In this document: positions 26,225-34,785 of the stretch, in pieces
Numbering within the stretch: the stretch's first letter is position 1
Layout: every line of letters starts with the position of its first letter
DNA from: Bradyrhizobium diazoefficiens
Lineage (GTDB): Bacteria; Pseudomonadota; Alphaproteobacteria; Rhizobiales; Xanthobacteraceae
Assembly (NCBI RefSeq): GCF_018129965.1
Contig: NZ_JAFCKW010000032.1
Span: forward strand, 1-64,000
Length of the DNA: 64,000 nt
Reading direction: 5' to 3'
Translations under genes and position numbers: made by a program
Notes under the pieces: generated by a model
What the model was told of the DNA's origin: nothing
The model's input: the letters and a program-made list of their open reading frames with translations, nothing else
Database searches by the model: none

Positions 26225-27403
26225 TTAGTCTGATGGAATTGATGCCGCATCGGCAAGTCCGATTTCCTCGCGCAATGCGTCGGTGTGCTCGCCGAGCACG
26301 GCCATCGTCTTGCCCGGCGTGGTGTCGGCGCCCGACATCCGGAACGGCAGATTGAGCACCTGGAACGCGCCGCCACCGTCCTCTACCGAGGAAAGCGCCT
26401 GCCGGTGCGCGATCTGCGGATCGGCCAGCGCCTCGGACACGGTGCGATAGGCCGAGGCCGGCACACCCGCCGCGCCCAATGCGACGAGACAGTCGTCGGT
26501 CGAGAGCTGGCGCGACCAGGACTCGACGCCGTCCATCACCTCGGCCCAGTTGTCGCGGCGTTCGGCATAGGTGGAGAAGCGCGGATCGGAGACCCATTCG
26601 GGGCGGCCGATCACGTCCATCAATCCCTGGAACGTCTTCTCGCTGGCGACCGTGATCATGACATAGCCGCTGGCGGTCTCGGTCGGGCCGAACATCGGGC
26701 GCGGCGGCGGTTTCACTTCGAACTGCGCGTTCTGCAGCTCGATCACGGTCAGGGTCAGCATCGATTCCAGCATGGAAACGTCGACGTGCTGGCCGAAGCC
26801 GGTCACTGTGCGCTGATACAGCGCGGCGGCGATGGCGCCGAAGCCGTAGGTGCCGGTGACGACGTCGGCATGATAGATGCCGCAATAGTCCGGCCGGGTC
26901 CGACCGGGCTGGTAGGCGAGATGGGCCATGTCGTAGCCGGAGGCCGCGTGGATCACCGGCGCATAGGCCGGCAGCTCGGCCGAGGGGCCGGTCTGGCCGT
27001 ACCCGGAGATCGAGCAATAGATCAGCTTCGGATTGACCGGACGCAGGCTCTCATAGTCCAGCCGCAGCCGGTGCATGACGCCGGGGCGAAAGTTCTCGAC
27101 CAGAATGTCCGATGTCGCGACCAGCCGCCGCACCGCCTCCTTGCCATCCTCGGATTTGAGGTCGAGCACCACGCTCTTCTTGCCGACGTTGAGCTGGCCG
27201 AACACGGTGCTGAAGCCGTTGCGCAGCGGCGGCCGGGTCCGCATCGTCTCGCCGCCGTCGGTCTCGATCTTGATGACCTCGGCGCCCATGTCGGCCAGCA
27301 TCCGCGCGCAATGGGGGCCCGCGATGGTGGTCGAAAAATCCAGCACCCTGAGACCGGCGAAAGCCTTTGTCGTCGTCTCTTCGTGCTTATCTGATAGCTG
27401 CAT
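26225..27403 (-). CDS. Family III (CaiB/BaiF) CoA-transferase
   Basis: 392 residues. A Rossmann-like N-terminal half begins GLRVLDFSTTIAGPHCARML. Asp180 in YHADVVTG is the expected catalytic nucleophile that forms the anhydride with the acyl group, and an interlocked C-terminal half follows. The family moves CoA between carboxylic acids without free intermediates. AAGGGG lies about ten bases before the ATG at 27403; an ATG at 27430 would extend it by nine residues. The substrate is unknown. Confidence 0.83.
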   Translation of the reverse strand: MQLSDKHEETTTKAFAGLRVLDFSTTIAGPHCARMLADMGAEVIKIETDGGETMRTRPPLRNGFSTVFGQLNVGKKSVVLDLKSEDGKEAVRRLVATSDILVENFRPGVMHRLRLDYESLRPVNPKLIYCSISGYGQTGPSAELPAYAPVIHAASGYDMAHLAYQPGRTRPDYCGIYHADVVTGTYGFGAIAAALYQRTVTGFGQHVDVSMLESMLTLTVIELQNAQFEVKPPPRPMFGPTETASGYVMITVASEKTFQGLMDVIGRPEWVSDPRFSTYAERRDNWAEVMDGVESWSRQLSTDDCLVALGAAGVPASAYRTVSEALADPQIAHRQALSSVEDGGGAFQVLNLPFRMSGADTTPGKTMAVLGEHTDALREEIGLADAASIPSD

Positions 27404-27419
27404 CCCGAGCGGCCCCTTA

Positions 27420-27444
27420 GGAACAATCAATGTTCTCTGGTGTT
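27420..27444 (+). promoter_or_regulatory. Weak sigma-EcfG-like promoter before glgA
   Basis: GGAAC, 16 bases, then TGTT, against the alphaproteobacterial general-stress consensus GGAAC-N16/17-CGTT. It lies about 105-140 bases before the possible glgA starts, on the coding strand. One -10 base differs and the distance is long, so the support is modest. Confidence 0.3.
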
Positions 27445-27549
27445 GGTGCGCCGACCCTAGTGGGCGGCGGCTGAGTAAGAAAGTCTTTACCGAACGGACG
27501 CATCTCGCGGGCGGACTTTGGAATCCAGGGCAACTGGACCTGTTCTTGC

Positions 27550-29001
27550 ATGGTTACGAACAGGATCGGAAGAGGGCAGCAGTTCTTGAGGGTCTTGTTC
27601 GTTACAACTGAGATGGACGATTTTGTCCGCGTTGGCGGACTGGCCGCCGTTTCCGCCGCCCTCCCCAGAGCCCTGCGCCCCTTCGCCGATATCCGGATCA
27701 TGCTCCCCGGCTATCGCGACATTATCGAACAACTCACGCACGTCCAGATCGTCGGCCGCTGCCCCGCATTTGCGGAGATGCCGGCCTGCTCGCTCGGCCG
27801 AGCCGCGACCAAGGACGGCCTCCCGGTCTATGTGCTGTTGTGCTCACAACTCTACGACCGGCCCGGCAACCCCTATGGCGACGAGGCCGGGCGCGACTGG
27901 CCGGATAACGACATCCGCTTCGCACGCTTTGCCTCGGCTGCCGCTGAGCTTGCCATGGGCACGCTGGACAAGAATTGGGCAGCGGACCTCGTCCATGCCA
28001 ATGACTGGCAGGCCTCGCTCGTGCCGGCCTACCTCGCCTGGCGCGGCGCCAGGATCCCGTCGATCCTGACGATCCATAACCTCGCCTATCAGGGACTCTT
28101 CCCGAGGGATTCGCTGCGGCGGATTGGTGTCCCCGAAAGCTCCTTCCACATTGACGGCGTCGAATTCTACGACCAGCTCTCGTTCCTCAAGGCCGGACTG
28201 GTTTACGCCTCGCACCTCACCACTGTCAGCGGCACTTACGCACGGGAGATCACCACGGCAGAGTTCGGCTGCGGTCTCGAGGGCCTGTTGCAGCTACGCT
28301 CCGGCGCGTCCGAGCTCACCGGCATCCTGAACGGCATCGACGAGAGCTGGGACCCGCGCTCCTGCGCCCAGCTCGCCCAGCAGTTTGGCGCCGGCGACTG
28401 GGCCGGCAAGAAGGCGAATGCGGATTACGTGCGCAAGCAGTTCGGACTTGCGGTGTCGCGCGGCCCGATGTTCGGCATCGTCGCACGCCTCGTGCACCAG
28501 AAGGGAATCGACCTCGTGCTGGCCGCGGCGGACGAGATCGTCGATGCCGGCGGGCAGATCGTGGTGACCGGGTCCGGCGAGCCGGCGCTCGAGCAGGCGC
28601 TGGTCGACGCGCATCGCCGCCGCCCCGACGCGATCGGGGTCACGATCGGCTTCAACGACGCCCAGGCACGGCGCATCTTCGCCGGCAGCGATTTCACCTT
28701 GATGCCGTCCCGCTTCGAGCCCTGCGGGCTCAGCCAGATGTACGCCCAGCGGTTCGGCTCGCTGCCGATCGGCCACCAGACCGGTGGCCTCGCCGAGACC
28801 ATCACCGACGGCGAGACCGGTTTCCTGTTCTCGAAACCATCGCGCGAGTCGTTCCTGGGCGGCGTCCGCCGCGCGTTCGAGGCGTTCATGGCGCAGGACC
28901 AGCTCGACGCCATGCGCCGGAGCGCCATGGGACGATCTTTCTCGTGGAGCATCTCCGCCGGCAGCTACAACGCGCTGTACCGGAAGCTCGCATCCGCGTG
29001 A
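27550..29001 (+). CDS. glgA: Glycogen synthase
   Basis: Up to 483 residues of the GT5 family, which extends alpha-1,4-glucan from ADP-glucose. The C-terminal half has the conserved SRFEPCGLSQMYA donor and acid block and the TGGLAETI loop, and the middle has HANDWQASLVPAYL. The N-terminal KTGGL loop reads RVGGLAAV, so the donor-binding Lys is Arg. ATG 27550 is the longest start. A TTG at 27586, behind GAAGAGGG, would remove 12 residues and give a typical N-terminus (RVLFVTTE). No other glg gene is next to it. Confidence 0.85.
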   Translation: MVTNRIGRGQQFLRVLFVTTEMDDFVRVGGLAAVSAALPRALRPFADIRIMLPGYRDIIEQLTHVQIVGRCPAFAEMPACSLGRAATKDGLPVYVLLCSQLYDRPGNPYGDEAGRDWPDNDIRFARFASAAAELAMGTLDKNWAADLVHANDWQASLVPAYLAWRGARIPSILTIHNLAYQGLFPRDSLRRIGVPESSFHIDGVEFYDQLSFLKAGLVYASHLTTVSGTYAREITTAEFGCGLEGLLQLRSGASELTGILNGIDESWDPRSCAQLAQQFGAGDWAGKKANADYVRKQFGLAVSRGPMFGIVARLVHQKGIDLVLAAADEIVDAGGQIVVTGSGEPALEQALVDAHRRRPDAIGVTIGFNDAQARRIFAGSDFTLMPSRFEPCGLSQMYAQRFGSLPIGHQTGGLAETITDGETGFLFSKPSRESFLGGVRRAFEAFMAQDQLDAMRRSAMGRSFSWSISAGSYNALYRKLASA

Positions 29002-29017
29002 GGCGCAACGGCGCCTC
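29000..29017. terminator. Weak hairpin between convergent glgA and patatin gene
   Basis: GAGGCGC/GCGCCTC arms with a four-base loop follow the glgA stop codon at once. There is no T-tract, so terminator function is uncertain. Confidence 0.3.
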
Positions 29018-29053
29018 GGCACCCCGTCAATGCGATCAAGACGTCAGCCGTTT

Positions 29054-30196
29054 CTATTCCGCGGCGACCGGCATATCGGCCATGTGCTCGTGCAAAATCA
29101 CGCCGGCAAGCGGATCGAAGTGGCCAACCCAGGGCTTTCGTTCAAGCACCGACACCGTATGGGCGTAACCGGCCTCCCAGCGCCGCATGATGCCCGAGCG
29201 GCTGAAGTCAATGTCCTTGGTGTGATTCTCGCGATCGAGCTGCGGGGCGAGCAGCCGCACGACATGCATCTGCGTCGCACAGCCATAGCTCATCAGTTCC
29301 TTGACCGCCGGGTCGGCTCGCTCGCCGTCTGACAAGCGCGTTGCGAGCTGGTTGATGACGTGGCGCAGGCGGTGGGCTTGCTGCTGGCGCGCGATCTGAC
29401 TTGCGATGCGGCTGGAATATTGCACGTCCTTCTGCCGGTTCAGCACGTCCGCCATCGTCACCGGTTCGGCGCCGGCCGGATTCCACAGATGCACGGAGAA
29501 GATCAGCGAATTCCTGCGCGGGTTGTCGTCGAACACCGCCTCGGTCGGCGTGTTCGACAGGATGCCGCCATCCCAATAGAGTTCGCCGTCGATCCGCACC
29601 GCCGGAAACGCCGGCGGCAACGCGCCCGACGCCATCACATGCTTGACCGTCAGTTCGCCGTCGCGGCTGTCGAAGTAGCGCATCTGGCTCGATCGCACGT
29701 GAGCGGCACCGACCGTCAGCCGCGGCTTGCAGCGATTGACGAGGCTGAAATCGACGAGTTCTCCAAGCGTCGCTTCCAATGGGTCCGTCAGATAGTAGCC
29801 GGCACGATCCGCCCCCAGCGGGTAGGTCTCGCCGGCATGAGCCAGAGGGTTGGGGCGAAAGAAGCCCGGAACGCCGCGCGTGACGGTCGACCAATAAGCG
29901 AGCTTATCGTTGAAATCGGGAAACGCGGTGGACCAGTTCCAGACTGGATTTTGCTGCATCCGCCGCCAGAATTCCCGGAGGCGCGCCATCCGCTCCCCGG
30001 GGGCGTTGCCTGCAATCAGGCTCGCATTGATCGCCCCGATCGAGGTGCCGATGACCCAGTCCGGCTCGATGCCAGCCTCGTGCAGCGCCTGGTAGACGCC
30101 CGCCTGATAGGAGCCGAGCGCACCGCCGCCTTGCAGCACCAGCACGACTTGTCCCGGCAGGCCGTTGGGCCCGCTCCTTTCGGCAGTTTCCTGCAT
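29054..30196 (-). CDS. Patatin-like phospholipase
   Basis: A 380-residue Ser-Asp dyad lipid acyl hydrolase. The oxyanion loop QGGGALGSYQAG comes first, then the nucleophile elbow GTSIGAINA and the catalytic Asp in YWDGGILSNTP. No signal peptide is visible. The C-terminal third (about 270-380) resembles the extra domain found in many alphaproteobacterial patatin-like proteins. It is cytoplasmic or membrane-associated and acts on membrane lipids or polyhydroxyalkanoate-related lipids; the substrate is unknown. Confidence 0.87.
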   Translation of the reverse strand: MQETAERSGPNGLPGQVVLVLQGGGALGSYQAGVYQALHEAGIEPDWVIGTSIGAINASLIAGNAPGERMARLREFWRRMQQNPVWNWSTAFPDFNDKLAYWSTVTRGVPGFFRPNPLAHAGETYPLGADRAGYYLTDPLEATLGELVDFSLVNRCKPRLTVGAAHVRSSQMRYFDSRDGELTVKHVMASGALPPAFPAVRIDGELYWDGGILSNTPTEAVFDDNPRRNSLIFSVHLWNPAGAEPVTMADVLNRQKDVQYSSRIASQIARQQQAHRLRHVINQLATRLSDGERADPAVKELMSYGCATQMHVVRLLAPQLDRENHTKDIDFSRSGIMRRWEAGYAHTVSVLERKPWVGHFDPLAGVILHEHMADMPVAAE

Positions 30197-30335
30197 GCTC
30201 GTCGCACTCCTGCTTCAAAGAGATGGCCTGTCTCTTCTTCGCAAAATCCCAAGCATTGTTACGCCCGGCGACCGTCGGTCGTCCAGCGACCGTTGTGCGG
30301 AAAGTGGGGCAGATGAGCGCAGAGCCGGCGGAGCG

Positions 30336-30506
30336 TTAACGCTTGACCGGGACTTCCTGTGGTTGCGGTTCGTCGTCGGCGATCGCCCGCCAGGCGGCGC
30401 CGTCGAGATCGTCATATTGGCCGCTGCGAAGCGACCAGAGGAAGGCGGCAAGGCCGGCACCTCCGAGCATCAGCGCCAGCGGGACCAGGATCACCAGAAT
30501 TTCCAT
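30336..30506 (-). CDS. fixS: cbb3 oxidase maturation protein FixS
   Basis: 56 residues with one N-terminal membrane helix (VILVPLALMLGGAGLAAFLW) and an acidic tail rich in Asp and Gln. Its start codon overlaps the fixI stop codon (TAATG). CcoS/FixS is needed for the oxidase to receive its cofactors, probably with FixI during copper delivery. It is the last gene of the fixGHIS operon. Confidence 0.9.
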   Translation of the reverse strand: MEILVILVPLALMLGGAGLAAFLWSLRSGQYDDLDGAAWRAIADDEPQPQEVPVKR

Positions 30507-32695
30507 TACACGATCTCCCGGGCGCGATTGCGGGCCCGCAGCGAATTCAGCATCACCAGGATCGAGGACCCGCTCATGGCGGCCGCGGCGATCAGGGGTG
30601 TCACCACGCCGCTGATCGCGACAGGCACTGCGAGGACGTTGTAGCCGATCGCGAGCCAGAGGTTCTGGCGCATCAGGTGCAGCGCCTTGCGCGAGGCGTC
30701 GATGGCCGCGACGACAGGGGCCAGCGGACGGCCCAGGAAGACGAGATCGGCGGTGGCCTGGCTGAGATGCGCGGCCGAGATCGGCGACATCGAGACGTGG
30801 GCTGCCGCAAGCGAAGGCGCATCATTCATGCCGTCGCCGACCATCAGCACCTTGGCGCCGCGCTGCTTCAGTTCCTCGATCCGGGCGATCTTGTCGGCGG
30901 GCGTCACGCCGGCGCGCCATTCGGGAATGCCGAGCACATGCGCCGCCGCCTTCACGGCCGGTTCGCGATCGCCGGAGAGAATCTCGATGCCGATGTTGCG
31001 CGCCTTCAGCGCCGCGATCACGGCCCGCGCGTCCGGACGCAGGCCCTGGCGCACCGAGAGGATGAATTTTTCCGTTCCCTTGCTGAAGGCGACGATGGAG
31101 GCTTCGGGGTCGAGGTCGGCGCCGCTGACGAGCGCCTCCGCACCGCAGAACGAGGGACGGCCGAGACGAATATCGACGCCATCGAGAGTTGCGCGCACGC
31201 CCTGCCCGGCCTCTTCGATCGCGCCCATAACAGGCGATTTCGCGCCGGCGGCCTGCGCGACCGCGGCCGCGACCGGATGATGGCTCGACAGCGCGAGGCG
31301 GCCGGCAAGATCGAAGATGTCGGCGGGAATGTCGCCTGCATTCGTGACTTCGAGATCCGGCAGCGTCAGCGTGCCGGTCTTGTCGAAGATGACATGGTCG
31401 GCTTCGGCGAGGCGCTCGATGGCGTCGCCCGAATTGAGCAGCACGCCGGACTTGAACATGGCGCCGGAGGCAATCGTCTGCACCGTCGGAATCGCGAGGC
31501 CCAGAGCGCAGGGACAGGTGATGATCAGCACCGCAACGCCGGTCACGATCGCGTCGTGCCAGGACGCACCGGCGATGACCCATCCCAGAATGGTGATCAG
31601 CGCGGTCGCGTGCACCACCGGGGCGTAGAGCCGCGACGCGCGATCGGCAAGACGCATGTAGCGCGAGCGCGCCTGCAGCGCGTTGTCGAGCAGCCGCGTG
31701 ATCTCGGCGAGCAGCGTCGCCTCGGACGCGGCCGACACCCGCACCCGCAGCGTGCCGGAGATGTTCATCGATCCGGCATAGACCGGCGTGCCCTGCCCGG
31801 CCGTGACATAGAGCGTCTCGCCCGTGATCAGGCTCTGGTCGATCTCCGAACGCCCCTCGATCACCGTGCCGTCGACTGCGCAGCGCTCGCCGGGCCGCAG
31901 CAGCACGATGTCGCCGGGATGGATCGCGGCGACCGGCACCTGGGATATTTCGTCAGGCCCGACGAACTTCGCCGCCGTCTCGGCCTTCAGCGCCGCGAGA
32001 TTGCCGGCGACCGCCCGCGTTCGCCGCCGCATGTTCTGGTCGAGGAAGCGCCCGACCAGCAGGAACGTCAGCAGCATGATGGCTGCGTCGAAATAGGCGT
32101 GCTCGGCATGGTGGATGGTCTCGACCACCGACATGCCGAGCGCCAGGATCACGCCGATCGAGATCGGCACATCCATGTTGGTGGTCTTGTTCGACAGTGC
32201 GCGCCAGGCCGAGCGGAAGAACGGCTGGCCGGCATAGGCCGCGGCGGGCAGCGCAATCAGGGCCGAGAGCCAGTGGAAGAAGTCGCGCTGTTCCGGCAGC
32301 ATGTCCGAGACGTTGCCCGACCAGACCGGGATCGACAGCATCATCACGTTCATGGTGGCGAACGCGGCGACGCCGAGGCAGCGCAGCAGGAAGCGCGATT
32401 CGGCGACTTCGGTCGCTTCCGCGCTTTCGGTCTCGTAAGGATAGGCTTTGTAGCCGAGTTCCTCGAGGCGATCGATGAACCTGCCGGGATCGAGCGTGCC
32501 CGCCTTCCATTCCAGGGCGACACGGCGGTCGGTGAGGTTCACGCGCGCCAGCGTGACGTCGGGGATCGCCGACAATCCACGCTCGATCTTGGCCATGCAG
32601 CCGGCGCAATGGACGCCCTCGACCGCGAGGTCGATATGCTGGACACCTTCGCCCGCGGCGCGGACGTAATGCGAAAAATCCCGCGAGACGTGCAT
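30506..32695 (-). CDS. fixI: Copper-transporting P1B ATPase for cbb3 oxidase assembly
   Basis: 729 residues. An N-terminal HMA domain carries Cys30-x-x-Cys33 (VHCAGC). Membrane helices include the CPC copper motif (ITCPCALGLAIPT). The DKTGTLT phosphorylation site, the HP motif SSHHPVAAA and GDGMNDAPSLAAA follow. FixI/CcoI exports copper to the periplasm for the CuB site of the cbb3 oxidase. The start at 32695 has AAGGACGAGG just upstream and lies 11 bases after the fixH stop codon. Confidence 0.93.
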   Translation of the reverse strand: MHVSRDFSHYVRAAGEGVQHIDLAVEGVHCAGCMAKIERGLSAIPDVTLARVNLTDRRVALEWKAGTLDPGRFIDRLEELGYKAYPYETESAEATEVAESRFLLRCLGVAAFATMNVMMLSIPVWSGNVSDMLPEQRDFFHWLSALIALPAAAYAGQPFFRSAWRALSNKTTNMDVPISIGVILALGMSVVETIHHAEHAYFDAAIMLLTFLLVGRFLDQNMRRRTRAVAGNLAALKAETAAKFVGPDEISQVPVAAIHPGDIVLLRPGERCAVDGTVIEGRSEIDQSLITGETLYVTAGQGTPVYAGSMNISGTLRVRVSAASEATLLAEITRLLDNALQARSRYMRLADRASRLYAPVVHATALITILGWVIAGASWHDAIVTGVAVLIITCPCALGLAIPTVQTIASGAMFKSGVLLNSGDAIERLAEADHVIFDKTGTLTLPDLEVTNAGDIPADIFDLAGRLALSSHHPVAAAVAQAAGAKSPVMGAIEEAGQGVRATLDGVDIRLGRPSFCGAEALVSGADLDPEASIVAFSKGTEKFILSVRQGLRPDARAVIAALKARNIGIEILSGDREPAVKAAAHVLGIPEWRAGVTPADKIARIEELKQRGAKVLMVGDGMNDAPSLAAAHVSMSPISAAHLSQATADLVFLGRPLAPVVAAIDASRKALHLMRQNLWLAIGYNVLAVPVAISGVVTPLIAAAAMSGSSILVMLNSLRARNRAREIV

Positions 32696-32706
32696 GACCT
32701 CGTCCT

Positions 32707-33192
32707 TCAGTTCAGGATCACGCGATTGCGCGACATGAACACCCGCGCGCCATGCGACTCGCCCTCGATCACCAGCTCCCACTGGCCGGGCGCGACCGAG
32801 GCGGCCGTGCCGCGATAGATGCCGATGCCGGTTTCAGCGAGTTCGACCTGGAGATCGGCACGCTTGTCGGTTGGCCGCTCCAGGCGTCCGCCGAATTTCA
32901 ATCCGCTGACCGGCTGACCGGCCGCGTCGCGCGCATCGATCTGAAGCGCGGCGGCGCCGTCCGTGCTGCGCTCGATGTGGGCGTTGACCTGCCATTTCCG
33001 CGCGGCCTGGTCCTGCGCCGCCGAGATCTCACGATCGTAGGAGAGGCCCGCGGCATAGGGGCTGTCGACATCGGTACCGGGCAGCGTCGCGATCGCGAGC
33101 TTCATCATGGTCACGTTGACGCCGATCACGACGCCGAAGAAGGCGACCAGCATCAGGAACACCTTGGTTCCGGTCAGCGGCTTGGTGGCCAT
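32707..33192 (-). CDS. fixH: cbb3 oxidase assembly protein FixH
   Basis: 161 residues. One N-terminal membrane helix (VFLMLVAFFGVVIGVNVTM) is followed by a periplasmic beta-rich domain of the FixH/CcoH family. It binds the assembling cbb3 oxidase and supports its stability. It is the second gene of fixGHIS, with 15 bases after fixG and 11 before fixI. Confidence 0.9.
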   Translation of the reverse strand: MATKPLTGTKVFLMLVAFFGVVIGVNVTMMKLAIATLPGTDVDSPYAAGLSYDREISAAQDQAARKWQVNAHIERSTDGAAALQIDARDAAGQPVSGLKFGGRLERPTDKRADLQVELAETGIGIYRGTAASVAPGQWELVIEGESHGARVFMSRNRVILN

Positions 33193-33207
33193 GGCAATCT
33201 CCTGGTT

Positions 33208-34674
33208 CTACGGCGCGACGAAATTGTCGGTGGCGCTGGCAGCTTCACCGAGGCCGATATCGGTGACGTGAAAGCGAACCGGAATCGATTTCTCCGGATT
33301 GCTCTCCGCGGGCGCTGTGACGAGCAGGCGCAATTCGCTGGTGGAATCGCGCGGGATCACGATCATCGGCCGGTCCGGCGTGACGGAATCGGCGCCGACG
33401 ACATGGAGGGTCGCATTGACCGGACCATTGGCGTCGATCGCGATGACGCGGTCGTAGCCGCTCTTGTTGAGCAGCCGCACCGTATAGGCGTTGCGGATCG
33501 AGCCGTCGCTGAGCTTGACCGCGACCGGATTGCGGTCGTGCAGCACGTTGACGTCGAGCAGGCTGCGGGTCGCCAGCGTATAGATCATGAAACTGCCGAT
33601 GACCCCGATGATCACCGCGTAGGCCACGGTGCGGGCGCGCACGATCTTGTAGATCGGGGCCTTGCCCTCCTGGCGGCGGTGGATGTTGATGTCGTTGTCG
33701 TAGCCGATCAGCCGGGTCGGCCGGCCGATCTTGGTCATCACCGTGTCGCAGGCGTCGATGCAGAGGCCGCACTGGATGCACTCCATCTGCGCTCCGTCGC
33801 GGATGTCGATGCCGGTCGGGCAGACCGCGACGCACTGATAGCAATCGACGCAATCGCCGACGGACTGACCGAGCGCGCGCAGCTCGGCCGCCTTCTTGAC
33901 CGAGGTGCGCTTCTCGCCGCGGTCGTAGCGGTAGGTCACGTTGAGCGCCCACTCGTCGGTGAGCGCGGCCTGGATGCGCGGCCACGGGCACATGTAGTTG
34001 CAGACCTGCTCGCGCATATGACCGGCGAGCACGTAGGTCGTGGCGGTCAGGATGCCGATCCAGATATAGGCGATCATCGGCGCCTGGAAGGTGACGAGCT
34101 GCTTCACCAGCGTCGGCGCATCGTTGAAGTAGAGCACCCAGGCGCCGCCGGTCCACCAGGCGATCAGCAGCCAGATTGAATGCTTGAGCACGATCTCGGA
34201 GATTCGCTCGAGCTTCATCGGATCGGACGATTTGTCCTTCTTCATCCGCTCGCGCCGGTCACCCTCGATCAGACGCTCGACGGCGTAGAACACGTCGGTC
34301 CAGACGGTCTGCGGACAGAGATAGCCGCACCAGATGCGGCCGCCGACCGAGTTCATCAGGAACAGGGCGACCGCGGCGACGATCAGCAGGCCGGTGAAGT
34401 AGTAGACCTCCTGCGGCCACAGCTCGATGAAGAAGAAATAGAAGCGGCTGTTGGGAAGGTCGATCAGCACCGCCTGATCAGGCGCACCGAGGCCGCGGTT
34501 CCAGCGCACGAAGGGCAGGAAATAATAGACCCCGAGGCAGAACGCCATCAGCCCCCATTTGATCCGCCGGAAGGTTCCGGACACGCTCTGGGGATAGACT
34601 TTCTTGCGGGCTGCGTAGAGCGGCCCATAATCGTCTTCCGATGTGAGCTCGCTGGGGTTCACGGTCTTGTTCAT
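33208..34674 (-). CDS. fixG: Membrane iron-sulfur protein FixG/CcoG
   Basis: 488 residues. About five membrane helices surround a ferredoxin-like domain with CGYLCPQTVW, a CVDCYQCVAVCP cluster and a CIQCGLCIDACD cluster, enough ligands for two [4Fe-4S] centres. A periplasmic immunoglobulin-like C-terminal domain follows. CcoG is thought to reduce Cu(II) to Cu(I) for oxidase assembly. It leads the fixGHIS operon behind its own FixK2 box. Confidence 0.92.
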   Translation of the reverse strand: MNKTVNPSELTSEDDYGPLYAARKKVYPQSVSGTFRRIKWGLMAFCLGVYYFLPFVRWNRGLGAPDQAVLIDLPNSRFYFFFIELWPQEVYYFTGLLIVAAVALFLMNSVGGRIWCGYLCPQTVWTDVFYAVERLIEGDRRERMKKDKSSDPMKLERISEIVLKHSIWLLIAWWTGGAWVLYFNDAPTLVKQLVTFQAPMIAYIWIGILTATTYVLAGHMREQVCNYMCPWPRIQAALTDEWALNVTYRYDRGEKRTSVKKAAELRALGQSVGDCVDCYQCVAVCPTGIDIRDGAQMECIQCGLCIDACDTVMTKIGRPTRLIGYDNDINIHRRQEGKAPIYKIVRARTVAYAVIIGVIGSFMIYTLATRSLLDVNVLHDRNPVAVKLSDGSIRNAYTVRLLNKSGYDRVIAIDANGPVNATLHVVGADSVTPDRPMIVIPRDSTSELRLLVTAPAESNPEKSIPVRFHVTDIGLGEAASATDNFVAP

Positions 34675-34731
34675 CGCCTGGAATGTCTCGTAGAGGTGCG
34701 ATTGAACCTAGACCCGGCGTCGCCGCGTCAG

Positions 34732-34745
34732 TTGATCCAGCGCAA
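34732..34745 (-). promoter_or_regulatory. FixK2 box of the fixGHIS operon
   Basis: On the minus strand this reads TTGCGCTGGATCAA, a full match to TTG(A/C)-N6-(T/G)CAA. Its centre is 64 bases before the fixG start. It touches the terminator that follows ccoP, so fixGHIS has its own low-oxygen promoter rather than depending on read-through. Confidence 0.75.
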
Positions 34746-34772
34746 ACGGGGGCGCTTTTGTTCGCCCCCGTT
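34745..34772 (-). terminator. Terminator after ccoP
   Basis: A perfect 10-bp stem AACGGGGGCG/CGCCCCCGTT with an eight-base loop lies 13 bases past the ccoP stop codon. It separates ccoNOQP from fixGHIS. No strong T-tract follows on the minus strand, so some read-through is likely. Confidence 0.6.
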
Positions 34773-34785
34773 CGTGTTCACCAGG

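Noticed and set aside
26800-27000. CoA-transferase seemed to lack its catalytic Asp (PAYAPVIHAASG instead of a YD motif)
   Set aside because: The nucleophile of this family lies further on; Asp180 in YHADVVTG fills that place, so the enzyme looks intact.
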